From: Hassallia byssoidea VB512170
Lineage (GTDB): Bacteria > Cyanobacteriota > Cyanobacteriia > Cyanobacteriales > Nostocaceae
Direction: 5' to 3'
Assembly: GCF_000817785.2 (NCBI RefSeq)
Contig: NZ_JTCM02000069.1
Coordinates: 1-33,956 of the forward strand
Length of the DNA stretch: 33,956 nt
Below are positions 23,868 through 32,359 of this stretch, piece by piece (the stretch's first letter is position 1; each line of letters starts with the position of its first letter). A program made the translations under genes and the position numbers. The notes under the pieces are model-generated. The model made no database searches and had not been told where the DNA came from. It was given only the letters and a program-made list of their open reading frames with translations.

Positions 23868-25151
23868 TTACTTAATCTTTTTAGCAGGCATTTCTTGTCC
23901 ATTTTGGTGCAGAATTAATTCTGTCACTTCTCCTTTTTCATTTTTGACAAAGGTTATTTGGGCATAAACTAGCGTGTAGAAAAATTCCGTTTCTGATTCG
24001 GGGTAGATTTCAACTTTAGATTGTGCAGTAGCTTGAGCAAAAATTTGGTCATTTTCTTTGGTAATTGTAATGATAAAGTTAGGAGCTAGTTCATATTCTC
24101 CAATATAAGCATCATAGATTTTGGGGTCAACTTTTATCGCAGTTCTTTCTTTAGGAAGTTCATATTTTTCCCCAAAAACAATTGCGGCTAAGTCTTTACT
24201 AATTACATTAATCATTGAAAATCCATTATTGCACAACACAATGATACAAACATCATCATTAATATATCGGTCGATATTTGTAACAAAACCATTAATTGCC
24301 CCGTTATGACCGACAACTTTATGACTGAATATTTCTGTTATGAGCCAACCATAGCCATAGTTTTCTAGAAAAGGATTAAAAGCATTATCTAAAGAAGCTT
24401 TACTGACGATTTTTTCAGTATATAATGCTCTATCCCACAAATATAAATCTTCTACTGTGGAGTACAAAGCACCTGCACTATAACCAATAGACGTATCTAT
24501 ATAAGCTGCATTTATTGAACCATTACCAGTCATATAGTAACCAGAAGCGCGATTTTTAATTATGTTACTGTAATGGTCATATCCAGTATTTTTCATCTCC
24601 AAAGGTTGGAAAATATTCTCTTGGAGATAAGTTTCATAGAGTTTGCCAGAAATCTTTTCGATGATGTAGCCTAATAAAATATATCCAGAATTGCAGTAGC
24701 TATATTTTTCTCCGGGGGTAAATTCTAAGGGTTTATCTTTAAATTTGTCAATAGTTGTTTCAACAGAAGAAGGTATCATCATAGTTTGCTCATAATCAGG
24801 AAAACTTGTAAAATTAGGAATGCCTGATGTATGAGTTAATAAATGATGGATGGTAATTTGTTTACCTGTTTCTGGATAATCGGGTATATGTTTGCTTATT
24901 GAATCGTTGACGTTGAGCAAGTTTTTTTCTTGCAATTGCACGATCGCCATTGCAGTAAACTGTTTGGTAATGGAAGCTATGCGGAATTTGGTTTGAGGGG
25001 TATTAGGAACATCAAGTTCATAATTTGCCATGCCATATCCTTTACTGATTAAAATATTACCGTTTTGAGCGATTAATACAGAACCGCTAAAATAGTATTT
25101 GTTGGTATGTACTTGAAGATATTCGTTTACTTGCGCTTCGATGTTTTGCAT
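23868..25151 (-). CDS. Serine beta-lactamase-fold hydrolase (class C/AmpH-like)
   Basis: The catalytic motifs are S60-ITK63 (FRIASITKQFTAM) and Y152-C-N154 (KYSYCNSGYILLGYIIEK), with HNGAINGF supplying the KTG-like third element. Members include D-alanyl-D-alanine carboxypeptidases, esterases and LACTB-like peptidases. Length is 427. The C-terminal ~100 residues (YDAYIGEYELAPNFIITITKENDQIFAQAT) form the small barrel often appended to these enzymes. No signal peptide or lipobox is seen, so it is predicted cytoplasmic, unusual for a cell-wall enzyme. An inverted repeat lies just upstream. Substrate unknown. Confidence 0.85.
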   Translation of the reverse strand: MQNIEAQVNEYLQVHTNKYYFSGSVLIAQNGNILISKGYGMANYELDVPNTPQTKFRIASITKQFTAMAIVQLQEKNLLNVNDSISKHIPDYPETGKQITIHHLLTHTSGIPNFTSFPDYEQTMMIPSSVETTIDKFKDKPLEFTPGEKYSYCNSGYILLGYIIEKISGKLYETYLQENIFQPLEMKNTGYDHYSNIIKNRASGYYMTGNGSINAAYIDTSIGYSAGALYSTVEDLYLWDRALYTEKIVSKASLDNAFNPFLENYGYGWLITEIFSHKVVGHNGAINGFVTNIDRYINDDVCIIVLCNNGFSMINVISKDLAAIVFGEKYELPKERTAIKVDPKIYDAYIGEYELAPNFIITITKENDQIFAQATAQSKVEIYPESETEFFYTLVYAQITFVKNEKGEVTELILHQNGQEMPAKKIK

Positions 25152-25177
25152 GGTAGGTATAGTAATATTTGGTTTCA

Positions 25178-25209
25178 GATACCCGACAACTATTGCGAAG
25201 TCGGGTATC
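25178..25209 (+). terminator. Strong hairpin upstream of the beta-lactamase-fold gene
   Basis: GATACCCGAC (25178-25187) and GTCGGGTATC (25200-25209) are perfect 10-bp arms with a 12-bp loop, followed on the plus strand by TTGTTTTTGG. Both flanking genes are on the minus strand, so it may end an antisense transcript. It could instead act as an operator or an mRNA 3' hairpin of the small membrane-protein gene. Confidence 0.4.
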
Positions 25210-25218
25210 TTGTTTTTG

Positions 25219-25252
25219 GCGATCGCCTACGGCGGGCACAAAGTGCCATCGC
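25219..25252. repeat. HIP1-containing GCGATCGCCTACGGCGGGC repeat
   Basis: GGCGATCGCC, then TACGGCGGGC, then AAGTGCCATCGC is a known style of cyanobacterial dispersed palindrome ending in GCGAT on both strands. Noncoding. Confidence 0.5.
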
Positions 25253-25283
25253 ACAATTTTTCAACATCCAAAAATAAATGCTT

Positions 25284-25475
25284 TTATTCGTGAGCTTCTT
25301 TTTGCGATCGAGAATCGCTGTTACTACCAATAATTGCTTGAAAGATATTCCCTACTAAAGAGAAAAACGCTCCTACTAATAACACGAGCATTAAACTAGC
25401 AAGTGCAGCAAAGGGAGAAAGGATGAACAAGAGTAAGAAGGCAAAGATTAAAGTTGATAGTAATGTCTTATTCAT
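25284..25475 (-). CDS. Small hydrophobic membrane protein
   Basis: The 63-residue product has one or two membrane segments (LLSTLIFAFLLLFILSPFAALASLMLVLLVGAFFSL-type core, residues 4-40) and a polar, acidic tail (SNSDSRSQKEAHE). No family is named with confidence, though similar short proteins with FILSPFAALA occur in filamentous cyanobacteria as I recall. It could be a leaderless inner-membrane protein. Gene status is moderate: good composition, weak ribosome site. Confidence 0.6.
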   Translation of the reverse strand: MNKTLLSTLIFAFLLLFILSPFAALASLMLVLLVGAFFSLVGNIFQAIIGSNSDSRSQKEAHE

Positions 25476-25565
25476 GGTTTTTAGGCTTAATGGTTGCTCT
25501 TATCAACATAAACAGCTAATTCATTAGTTTTGCCTCATCTTGAAGAAGTAATTATTCCTCTTTCT

Positions 25566-26546
25566 TTAGTAGTAGTAAAATAAGAATGGTTCGCCTTGAA
25601 GATATCTGCTACAAAGTGTCTCAGTTAGGTAGGGTATATTTTCCAATAAATAATCGTGTTCGTTGGGATTTGATGCGTGAAATGCAAAATTATGTATCAT
25701 TGCGGCGAGAAAAAATGCCTCTAATATATTTTGATAGTCATCAGGTAATAAGCGCACGCTTTGATAACCATTGAGGAACGCTTTACGGTTTTCACAAAGC
25801 AGATGTAGCAGTGTAGAGGCAATATCATAAAGATAATAACCGAAGCCACAACGTGAAAAGTCGATCGCTCGTGCTTCATCTTCATGAAAGATATAATTGT
25901 TTTCGTTTAGGTCTGCGTGTATCACACCCCAAGAAGAGCGTGTTTTTCCTAACGCTGTCATCACTAGAGAAATTTGCTTGACTGCTGTCTCCAGCACAGC
26001 AAAATCAGCGTCAGATATTGTCACTAGATGCAGCCTCATAAGTGAGGTTTGTAACTCTTCCCAGTCGTATTTTGGTCGCACGAAGCCTAAAGGTAACTCC
26101 CAAACGCTGGTGTGTTGATGCAATCGTGCCATCAATTCGCCAATTTGCCATGCTTGAGTTGGTGTGGGTTGCGTACTGATTTGGCAACCCTCAACCCACT
26201 GCATTAAAGTGCAATTGAGTGGTAGTTTTCTATCAATTGCAACAGAGGTGACGAAAGTACCGTTTTTGTTTTGCATTGGCTTCGGTACTATCAGATTGGT
26301 ATCGCGATGTAATGCTGACAGCCATAAGAGTTCTGAGTCAATTACGTTGTGTTGCTGCCAAATTGAATCGCTTTGTTGAGCAATTGGGTGATGGATACGA
26401 AAAAGGAATTTTGCTGGTTTTCCGCTATATGAATTAGATGTTTCAATGCGAAAGGTTACGTTTTCGCTATGACCGAGGAAAAATAATCTCGCATCGGTGA
26501 TATTGTATTGAGTTAGTGCTGTTTGTGCGAGTTGGTTCCAGTCCAT
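25566..26546 (-). CDS. APH/ChoK-type phosphotransferase
   Basis: Aminoglycoside-phosphotransferase-fold kinase, 326 residues. The catalytic loop is VIHADLNENNYIF (H210, D212, N217), and the metal-binding Asp is D229 in AIDFSRCGFGYYLYDIA. A glycine-poor N-lobe with LFFLGHSENVTFRIE (21-35) precedes it. Relatives include homoserine, choline and fructosamine kinases and ThrB type II; the substrate is not evident. It follows HlyD by 55 bp on the same strand but with a hairpin between, so it may be only partly cotranscribed with the secretion operon. Confidence 0.85.
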   Translation of the reverse strand: MDWNQLAQTALTQYNITDARLFFLGHSENVTFRIETSNSYSGKPAKFLFRIHHPIAQQSDSIWQQHNVIDSELLWLSALHRDTNLIVPKPMQNKNGTFVTSVAIDRKLPLNCTLMQWVEGCQISTQPTPTQAWQIGELMARLHQHTSVWELPLGFVRPKYDWEELQTSLMRLHLVTISDADFAVLETAVKQISLVMTALGKTRSSWGVIHADLNENNYIFHEDEARAIDFSRCGFGYYLYDIASTLLHLLCENRKAFLNGYQSVRLLPDDYQNILEAFFLAAMIHNFAFHASNPNEHDYLLENIPYLTETLCSRYLQGEPFLFYYY

Positions 26547-26578
26547 TTTAATTTATGGAAATGAGGTATGGGTTAAGA

Positions 26579-26594
26579 AAGCGCTTCAGCGCTT
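26579..26594 (-). terminator. Hairpin after hlyD-like gene
   Basis: AAGCGC-TTCA-GCGCTT (26579-26594) lies between the HlyD stop and the kinase start. On the minus strand the stem is followed by TCTTAA, a weak T tract. It may attenuate rather than fully end transcription. Confidence 0.35.
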
Positions 26595-26601
26595 ACTACG
26601 T

Positions 26602-28044
26602 TTATCTCATGAATTTTAGGCTTTCTATTTGTTGGGTAAATCCGTCGATGAAGATGCTTAAAATTGTGCGTTTTCGTAGTTTGATGTTAACACTTACTGA
26701 CATGCCTGATTGAAGAGGTAGTTGTTTGTCTTTGAGTATAAGTGCTTGCTGATTTAAACGCACTTTTACTGGAAAGCTGTAGTAAGGACGAATTTCGGTG
26801 GGTGGTAAGGCATCGGAACCAATCGATTCTAGTGTACCTTTGATATCACCAAATTCGCTAAAGGGAAAAGAGTCTATTCTCACGTCTACTGGCATTCCTG
26901 TTTTGACGAAACCGATATCTTTGTTGGTTAGAAATACTTCGGCTTTGAGAGAGTTTTCGGGTACAACTTTGAGAACGGGTTCGGTAGAATTGGCAACAAA
27001 TCCAGGGTTGCTGGCTTTCAAATCAAATACTGTACCATTGACTGGGGAACGAATTTCTTGATAATCTAAAGAAACTTGGTTTTGACTGATTTGGCTGTCG
27101 AGTTCGGCAATGTTCTTTTCGTTTTCAACGATCGCCTTTTTTAATTGGCTGTCTATTTCCGCGATGCGTTTGTCGTTGTCGGCTATTTTCGTCCACAAAT
27201 CTTGATTTGACGCAGACATGGTATTTTGCAGACGTTCCCCAGATTGAGCGATCGCTAATTTCAAACGTTCTCCTTCTTGGATTAACTCATCGACTTCTGA
27301 CTGTTGAGTGCTTACTTGCTGCTGCTGCTGTAAATATTGTAGTCGAGCGATCGCACCTTGTTTAAACAACGGTTCTAAATCTTTGAGAATGCGGGAATTG
27401 ATTTTTAAAACGTTTTTCGCATTCGCCAATTTTACCTGATTTTGTACCACCTGCTTTTCTAATTGCGAGGCTTCTAACTTCACTGTAGCAGCTTTTGTTT
27501 TCAGTTCTTGTTGACTGGTTTGCAAGCGTAATTGCTGATCGGGTGTCAGATTTACTCCTTGTAATTTTCCTGAAAGTTGCACTCGATAAAGTTGATTTTC
27601 GGCAACTAAAGCTGCGCGATTTTTCGTCAACATTGCTATCTCTTCAGGCAATTTTACTTGATTTTTCGCCGGAATGCGAACCTTACCATCCATCTGGGAT
27701 TGATAAAATTGATTTTCTTGTAGTAAAGTATTACGAACTTTTTGGAAATAGACTTTTTGCGCTTTTTGTGCAGTGTGGTCAAGACGCAACAGCAAGTCTC
27801 CCTGCTTAACTTGCTGACCGTCTTTAACATAAACCTCTTTTACCAAACCATTGAGCGGTACTTTAACTTCTCTGACCGTTCCTTGTGGTTCTAGTTTACC
27901 AGTTGCCGGAATCGCTTCTTCAATTTTAGCAACGGCAGACCAAATAAGCGTGAAGCTAGTTACACCAACAATAGAATATAGTACTGCTCGTGATAATATA
28001 GGCGATCGCTGTAAAATTACAGGTTGGTCAAATTCAGAATTCAT
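26602..28044 (-). CDS. HlyD-family membrane fusion protein (type I secretion)
   Basis: Periplasmic adaptor of type I secretion. It has an N-terminal transmembrane helix (AVLYSIVGVTSFTLIWSAVA, about 20-39). The biotinyl-lipoyl half ATGKLEPQGTVREVKVPLNGLVKEVYVKDGQQVKQGDLLLRLD (51-93) precedes a long coiled-coil hairpin (about 100-310). The matching lipoyl half and beta-barrel IRSPVNGTVFDLKASNPGFV, with TGMPVDVRIDSFPF, complete it. Length 480. It sits directly downstream of the ABC gene, separated only by heptad repeats, so the two are the inner-membrane part of one exporter. No TolC-like gene is in the window. Confidence 0.93.
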   Translation of the reverse strand: MNSEFDQPVILQRSPILSRAVLYSIVGVTSFTLIWSAVAKIEEAIPATGKLEPQGTVREVKVPLNGLVKEVYVKDGQQVKQGDLLLRLDHTAQKAQKVYFQKVRNTLLQENQFYQSQMDGKVRIPAKNQVKLPEEIAMLTKNRAALVAENQLYRVQLSGKLQGVNLTPDQQLRLQTSQQELKTKAATVKLEASQLEKQVVQNQVKLANAKNVLKINSRILKDLEPLFKQGAIARLQYLQQQQQVSTQQSEVDELIQEGERLKLAIAQSGERLQNTMSASNQDLWTKIADNDKRIAEIDSQLKKAIVENEKNIAELDSQISQNQVSLDYQEIRSPVNGTVFDLKASNPGFVANSTEPVLKVVPENSLKAEVFLTNKDIGFVKTGMPVDVRIDSFPFSEFGDIKGTLESIGSDALPPTEIRPYYSFPVKVRLNQQALILKDKQLPLQSGMSVSVNIKLRKRTILSIFIDGFTQQIESLKFMR

Positions 28045-28196
28045 TGGGAATGGGTAATGGGTAATGGGTAATTGGGAATGGGTAATTGGTGATGGGTAAT
28101 GGGTAATGGGTAATGGGCAGTTGGTAATTGGTAATTGTTTTTATTAACCTATTTTCTATTACCTATTCACTATTACCCATTACCCATTACCCATTC
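28045..28196. repeat. GGGTAAT heptad-repeat hairpin
   Basis: A run of degenerate GGGTAAT/GGGAATG/TGGTAAT units (28045-28135) is followed, after a short spacer, by ATTACCC units (28167-28196). The arms are complementary, so the whole ABC-HlyD spacer can fold into one long hairpin. The right arm contains the ABC stop codon and its last five or six codons. Confidence 0.88.
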
Positions 28197-31100
28197 CCTG
28201 TTGTTGATATAAACAGTAATAACGACCTTTTTCACTCATTAATTTTTGATGGGTTCCTTGTTCAACTACAAAACCTTGATCCAGCATTAAAATTAAATCG
28301 GCGTTGCGGATTGTGCTGAGACGATGGGTAATAAAAAAAACTGTTCTCTCGCTGAATGCTTCGGCTAAATTTAAACAAACTTGCCGTTCTGATTCATAAT
28401 CAAGAGCGCTGGTAGCTTCGTCGAGAATGAGCATTTGCGGATTTTGGAGGATGGTTCGAGCGATCGCTATTCGTTGTCGCTGTCCCCCAGAAAGCGATGC
28501 ACCGCGCTCTCCAACTCTGGTATTGTAGCCATTGGGTAGGTTCATAATAAACTCGTGAGCAAAGGCTATTTTCGCAGCTTCGATAATTTCTTCTGAGCTA
28601 GCGTCTGGATAATTTAAGGCGATATTTTCTTGGATTGTCCCATCAAATAGCAGCGTATCTTGTGGTACAATACCTATCTGTCGTCTGAGTGAATAAAGTT
28701 CGACTTTGTTGATGTCGTAACCGTCGATTAAAATTCGACCTGATTCTAGAGGATACAGACGCGGCAGAAGTTTCATCAAAGTACTTTTACCGGAACCGCT
28801 TTGACCGACTATCCCGACAAATATACCAGCGGGAAATTCTAAGTTGATATTGTTGAGTTGCAGCGGTCCGCTGGGATTGAAGCGGAAAGATACATTATCA
28901 TACTTTACTGAACCCTGAATCATCGGCATGGGAATGTTACCGCGATCGCTTTCGGAAGATTCTGTAGGTGAGTCGATAATGTCGCTCAACCTTTCCAAAG
29001 AAAGTGCGGTTTCTTGGAAGTTCTGCCATAGTTGCGTTAAACGCAGCAATGGACTGGTGACGTAACCTGCTATAATCCGAAAGGCGATTAATTGCCCTAA
29101 AGTAAGTTCGCCTTTGAGTACTAAATACGCTCCTACCCACAACACGAGTAAACTAGAAAGTTGACTTAAGAAGTTGCTTGTAGAACCTGCTGCGGTAGAA
29201 GTTTGAACTGTCTTAAAACCTGCGCTGACATAACGAGCGTAACGTTCTTGCCATTGCCAACGCGATCGCAATTCGATATTTTGCGCTTTTACTGTTTGGA
29301 TACCCGACAGTACCTCAACTAAATGAGATTGCGCTTCCGCATTGCGTTCTGCTTTTGTTCGCAGTTGTCGGCGTACAATTGGAGAAACTAATGTTGTTAA
29401 AAGTACGAATAACGGTAATGTAGAAAGTGCTACTAAACTCAGCAGCCAACTATAGATAAACATTACCACAATATAAATAACTGAAAACACCGCATCCAAA
29501 ACGACTGTTAAAGCTGTTCCGGTTAAGAATTGGCGAATATTTTCTAACTCATTTACTCGCGTTGATAATTCACCTACAGGACGCCTTTCAAAGTATCGTA
29601 AAGGTAAACGTAGCAAATGGTCAATAATTTCTGAACCTAGCGTTAAGTCTATTCGATTGGTGGTATCGACGAATAAATAAGTCCGAATACTGGTAAGCAC
29701 GGCTTCAAATACTGCAATCACTATTAGAAAAATTCCCAATACTTGCAATGTATCAGCGCTATTTTGGACTAATACTTTGTCGATAATAACTTGGGTCATC
29801 AACGGATTTGCTAACCCAAATAATTGGACAAAGAAAGAGGCAATAAATACCTCTATTAGTACTTGACGATATTTATATAAAGAAGGTAAAAACCAACTTA
29901 AACCAAACTTTTGCTGGGGTGTATATCTAGTTTGTTGTAACAGCAAAACTGGAACAGCTTCTTTTGGAGATTCGTCTGGTTTGGTTGCCGATTGTAGCAG
30001 AATACTGGCAACATCTGCGGTTTTTTGCCGTAAAACTCCAACTTCGGGAATTCCTAAAACGATCGCTTGAGTATTGATTTCGTAAAGTAGGGCAAAACTA
30101 TCTTGCCATTGAACAATCGCCGGTGCTTGAAGTCGTCCTACCGCGTTGACTGGTAAACTGATAAGTTGAGCATTTAAACCCAATGATTCAGCGATCGCTC
30201 CACAATGCTGCAACGATAGCGAACCTGTTCTCCGTTGCTGCGAAAGCAAAATCTTACGTAAAACTTCGCGACGAAAAGGCAAATTCAACTGCTTGCTCAA
30301 CATTTGAAAGCAAGCGAGAGCCGCATCTATTTTACCACTACCGCGCACGTATGGATATTTTTTTAGGTTAGAAGTTTCAACGAGTCTTCCTTCTGGTTCA
30401 TCTGGTGCGTAGGGGATATCATCACGGGAGGGGGAGAGGGGGGGAGTGGGGGAGGGAAGCCAGCGCTGTGCGGAGGCGTCCTCCGTTGAGGCGTCTGGCG
30501 TGGAGAGGGGGAGGGTGGGGAGAATATTTGTGGGAAAGCCGAGTAAACGCAGATGCTTTCCTTTTGTGAGGTGCGTTTGGGGGTGATAGCGAGTAGCGAT
30601 CGCTTCAAGTGGAATGGTTCCCCCACTAATTAACCATAAGCGATCGCTTGGCAGTTCATTTTGAGAATCTTGAGGTAGATTGACAACTATAGTTTCTGAA
30701 TGAACCTTTAAAGCTAATTCTTTCAACGAATTTGAATGAGTCGCTTCAAGTAATAACTCGTTATCTGCACGACTTTGCAATTCTGCTGCTAATAAATCAA
30801 AGACTTCGATTAATTCCGCACGATTGCTAAAGTAAGATGCAAAGGCTTTTTCTTGCTGTAAAAGTGTGAGAAATTCGGTTGATTTTATAGTTAGACAGAT
30901 AGTTTCACTGGAAGCGATCGCTGTTTCACAACCTACTCCCCGCACCAACCCAACCCAACCTAAAATATCTCCTCTTTGCAGTAACTTTAAAGTTATCGGC
31001 ATCTGACTTTTCGGATCGTATCCTAATAGTCGCGCTTGTCCTTCAAAAATAATAGAAATTACAGCGGGTATTTTTTCCCGCATGACAATTGTTTGCCCCA

Positions 31101-31221
31101 TGCGGTAGCGCAATAACTGCGTCTGTTGTGATACCTTAGATAGTGCGATTTGTGAAAGTTGGTCAAAAGGAGCGATCGCTTTAAGAAATGTTTCTGTGTT
31201 AATTGTTGTGTAGCTCATCAA
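28180..31221 (-). CDS. Type I secretion ABC exporter with N-terminal cyclic-nucleotide-binding domain
   Basis: Four parts, 1013 residues: a cNMP-binding-like domain (about 15-135); a C39-peptidase-like domain (about 290-415); a six-helix ABC transmembrane region (about 450-740); and an ATPase with GQSGSGKST, LSGGQRQR and LILDEAT. In the C39 part the catalytic Cys place reads DAALACF (A300), and the catalytic His place reads QDSFALL, so it cannot cleave leader peptides and more likely just docks the substrate, as in HlyB. Residues about 233-267 (STPDASTEDASAQRWLPS...) come from an intergenic repeat, and the C-terminus GMGNG from a heptad repeat. The architecture resembles HetC of Anabaena. It is co-oriented with RTX, PPIase and HlyD genes, so it probably exports the RTX protein. 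Confidence 0.92.
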   Translation of the reverse strand: MMSYTTINTETFLKAIAPFDQLSQIALSKVSQQTQLLRYRMGQTIVMREKIPAVISIIFEGQARLLGYDPKSQMPITLKLLQRGDILGWVGLVRGVGCETAIASSETICLTIKSTEFLTLLQQEKAFASYFSNRAELIEVFDLLAAELQSRADNELLLEATHSNSLKELALKVHSETIVVNLPQDSQNELPSDRLWLISGGTIPLEAIATRYHPQTHLTKGKHLRLLGFPTNILPTLPLSTPDASTEDASAQRWLPSPTPPLSPSRDDIPYAPDEPEGRLVETSNLKKYPYVRGSGKIDAALACFQMLSKQLNLPFRREVLRKILLSQQRRTGSLSLQHCGAIAESLGLNAQLISLPVNAVGRLQAPAIVQWQDSFALLYEINTQAIVLGIPEVGVLRQKTADVASILLQSATKPDESPKEAVPVLLLQQTRYTPQQKFGLSWFLPSLYKYRQVLIEVFIASFFVQLFGLANPLMTQVIIDKVLVQNSADTLQVLGIFLIVIAVFEAVLTSIRTYLFVDTTNRIDLTLGSEIIDHLLRLPLRYFERRPVGELSTRVNELENIRQFLTGTALTVVLDAVFSVIYIVVMFIYSWLLSLVALSTLPLFVLLTTLVSPIVRRQLRTKAERNAEAQSHLVEVLSGIQTVKAQNIELRSRWQWQERYARYVSAGFKTVQTSTAAGSTSNFLSQLSSLLVLWVGAYLVLKGELTLGQLIAFRIIAGYVTSPLLRLTQLWQNFQETALSLERLSDIIDSPTESSESDRGNIPMPMIQGSVKYDNVSFRFNPSGPLQLNNINLEFPAGIFVGIVGQSGSGKSTLMKLLPRLYPLESGRILIDGYDINKVELYSLRRQIGIVPQDTLLFDGTIQENIALNYPDASSEEIIEAAKIAFAHEFIMNLPNGYNTRVGERGASLSGGQRQRIAIARTILQNPQMLILDEATSALDYESERQVCLNLAEAFSERTVFFITHRLSTIRNADLILMLDQGFVVEQGTHQKLMSEKGRYYCLYQQQGMGNG
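30421..30525. repeat. Palindromic repeat inside the ABC exporter gene
   Basis: GGGAGGGGGAGAGGGGGGGA then GCCAGCGCTGTGCGGAGGCG ... GAGGCGTCTGGCGTGGAGAG is the same family as the intergenic element at 1-203 and 31298-31340. It keeps the frame and encodes the linker between the cNMP and C39-like domains. Confidence 0.85.
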
Positions 31222-31281
31222 GTCAATGCTTTTAGGGTAATTAACATTAAGATTTAGGACTTACTGCATTTGTTATGGAAA

Positions 31282-31359
31282 AACGAACCGCAGAGAAGCC
31301 AGCGCGTTGCGGGGGTTCCCCCCGTTGTAGCGACTGGCGCGACGCAGAGTTCACAGAGG
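31282..31359. repeat. Nested repeats upstream of the ABC exporter
   Basis: The outer unit, AACGAACCGCAGAG (31282-31295) continuing at GCAGAGTTCACAGAGG (31344-31359), equals the uninterrupted repeat type at 12921. It is split by a GCCAGCGCGTTGCGGGGG ... CGACTGGCGC palindrome (31298-31340), the same family as at 1-203. Confidence 0.75.
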
Positions 31360-31414
31360 AATGAGGAAGAGAGAGAATTTTTACGTAAGTTATATAATAA
31401 TTAAAAGTTATTAT

Positions 31415-32194
31415 TTATTGAGCAATCAGCTGTTTATACTGAGTTTGTATCCAATTTTCAAATAATTCATTTAATAGTCGCTGACGCATTGACTCATTTA
31501 ACTGAGCCTTGATAAACTTTTCTAATCTGACAATGACGATCCACTCTCCTAAGCGGGTTGGTGGTAAAAGCTTACCGGGTTGACTTGCTATTAGCATTTT
31601 TGCTAAATCTGGATGGGGAGTTGACAATTCCATCGGACCGAGTAAACCCCCTGTTTCTGCTTCGGAACCTAAAGAATATTTACTTGCAAGTTCACTAAAT
31701 GACTGTTCTTTTTCTTGAATGCGGAAGTAAAGTTCTTGAGCAATACCGATATCTTTGACTCGAATTAATGAATATATTACCCGATCTAACTTTGCTTTGC
31801 GTTGGAGAAAATAAGACTCTAGTTTATTTCCCCAATTACCTTGCTTGAAGTATTCCAGCTTGGTGTTGCGGGTGATGATATGGTCAAGTTGTTCGCGAGA
31901 TAACCCACGCAAGACAAGCCATGTTTCTAAATCAGCATCCGATTTGAGTTGATGTTGCTGATAAAACTGCTGACACGCTTTAAAGGTTTCTTCGGTTGTC
32001 AGAGTAATATCGGCGATCGCACAATCGATCAAAATCTCTCGCATAAACTGCGGCATTATACCATACTGCTTTAGTAGGGAAATAATTTCCCCAGATGTAA
32101 TTTTACTTATATGTGTAGCGGCTTGTTGCCAAACATCGCCAACTTGCAAATTTATTGCAGTCATATCAGTTTTTATCGGGTTTGCCGCTGTCAT
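31415..32194 (-). CDS. Parvulin/SurA-type peptidylprolyl isomerase
   Basis: The 259-residue product has an N-terminal helical chaperone-like domain and a PpiC rotamase domain at about 140-235. Landmarks are FSELASKYSLGSEAETGGLLGPMELSTPHPDLAKML and WIVIVRLEKF. No signal peptide is seen, so it would fold the secretion substrate on the cytoplasmic side, or act before export. Similar PPIases often sit beside HlyB/HlyD-type genes in cyanobacteria. It lies between the RTX gene and the ABC exporter gene, on the same strand, and so most likely belongs to the same secretion locus. Confidence 0.88.
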   Translation of the reverse strand: MTAANPIKTDMTAINLQVGDVWQQAATHISKITSGEIISLLKQYGIMPQFMREILIDCAIADITLTTEETFKACQQFYQQHQLKSDADLETWLVLRGLSREQLDHIITRNTKLEYFKQGNWGNKLESYFLQRKAKLDRVIYSLIRVKDIGIAQELYFRIQEKEQSFSELASKYSLGSEAETGGLLGPMELSTPHPDLAKMLIASQPGKLLPPTRLGEWIVIVRLEKFIKAQLNESMRQRLLNELFENWIQTQYKQLIAQ

Positions 32195-32312
32195 TTATTA
32201 CCTTAAGTAATAACGTACCGATTAAAGGTCAAGAAAAGGTTATAAGTTGGTTAATTTTCCCAAAAACTGCGAGAATTACAAATAGCTCTACAAAAATAAA
32301 ATCAAAAAATAA

Positions 32313-32332
32313 CCAGAAGCGATCGCTTCTGG
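32313..32332 (-). terminator. HIP1-centred 20-bp palindrome terminating the RTX gene
   Basis: CCAGAAGCGATCGCTTCTGG is a perfect palindrome 28 bp beyond the RTX stop. On the minus strand it is followed by TTATTTTTTG. It is a good intrinsic terminator, with the HIP1 octamer as its core. Confidence 0.6.
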
Positions 32333-32359
32333 CTTTTAAACTTCTACAAGAGAGTTAAG

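Noticed and set aside
28045-28196. Possible CRISPR array in the GGGTAAT repeats
   Set aside because: Units are contiguous 7-mers without unique spacers, and they reverse orientation; this is a simple-repeat hairpin.
28180-31221. Naming the ABC exporter hetC
   Set aside because: Domain layout is similar, but hetP is absent and the neighbours are type I secretion genes; paralogous exporters share this architecture.
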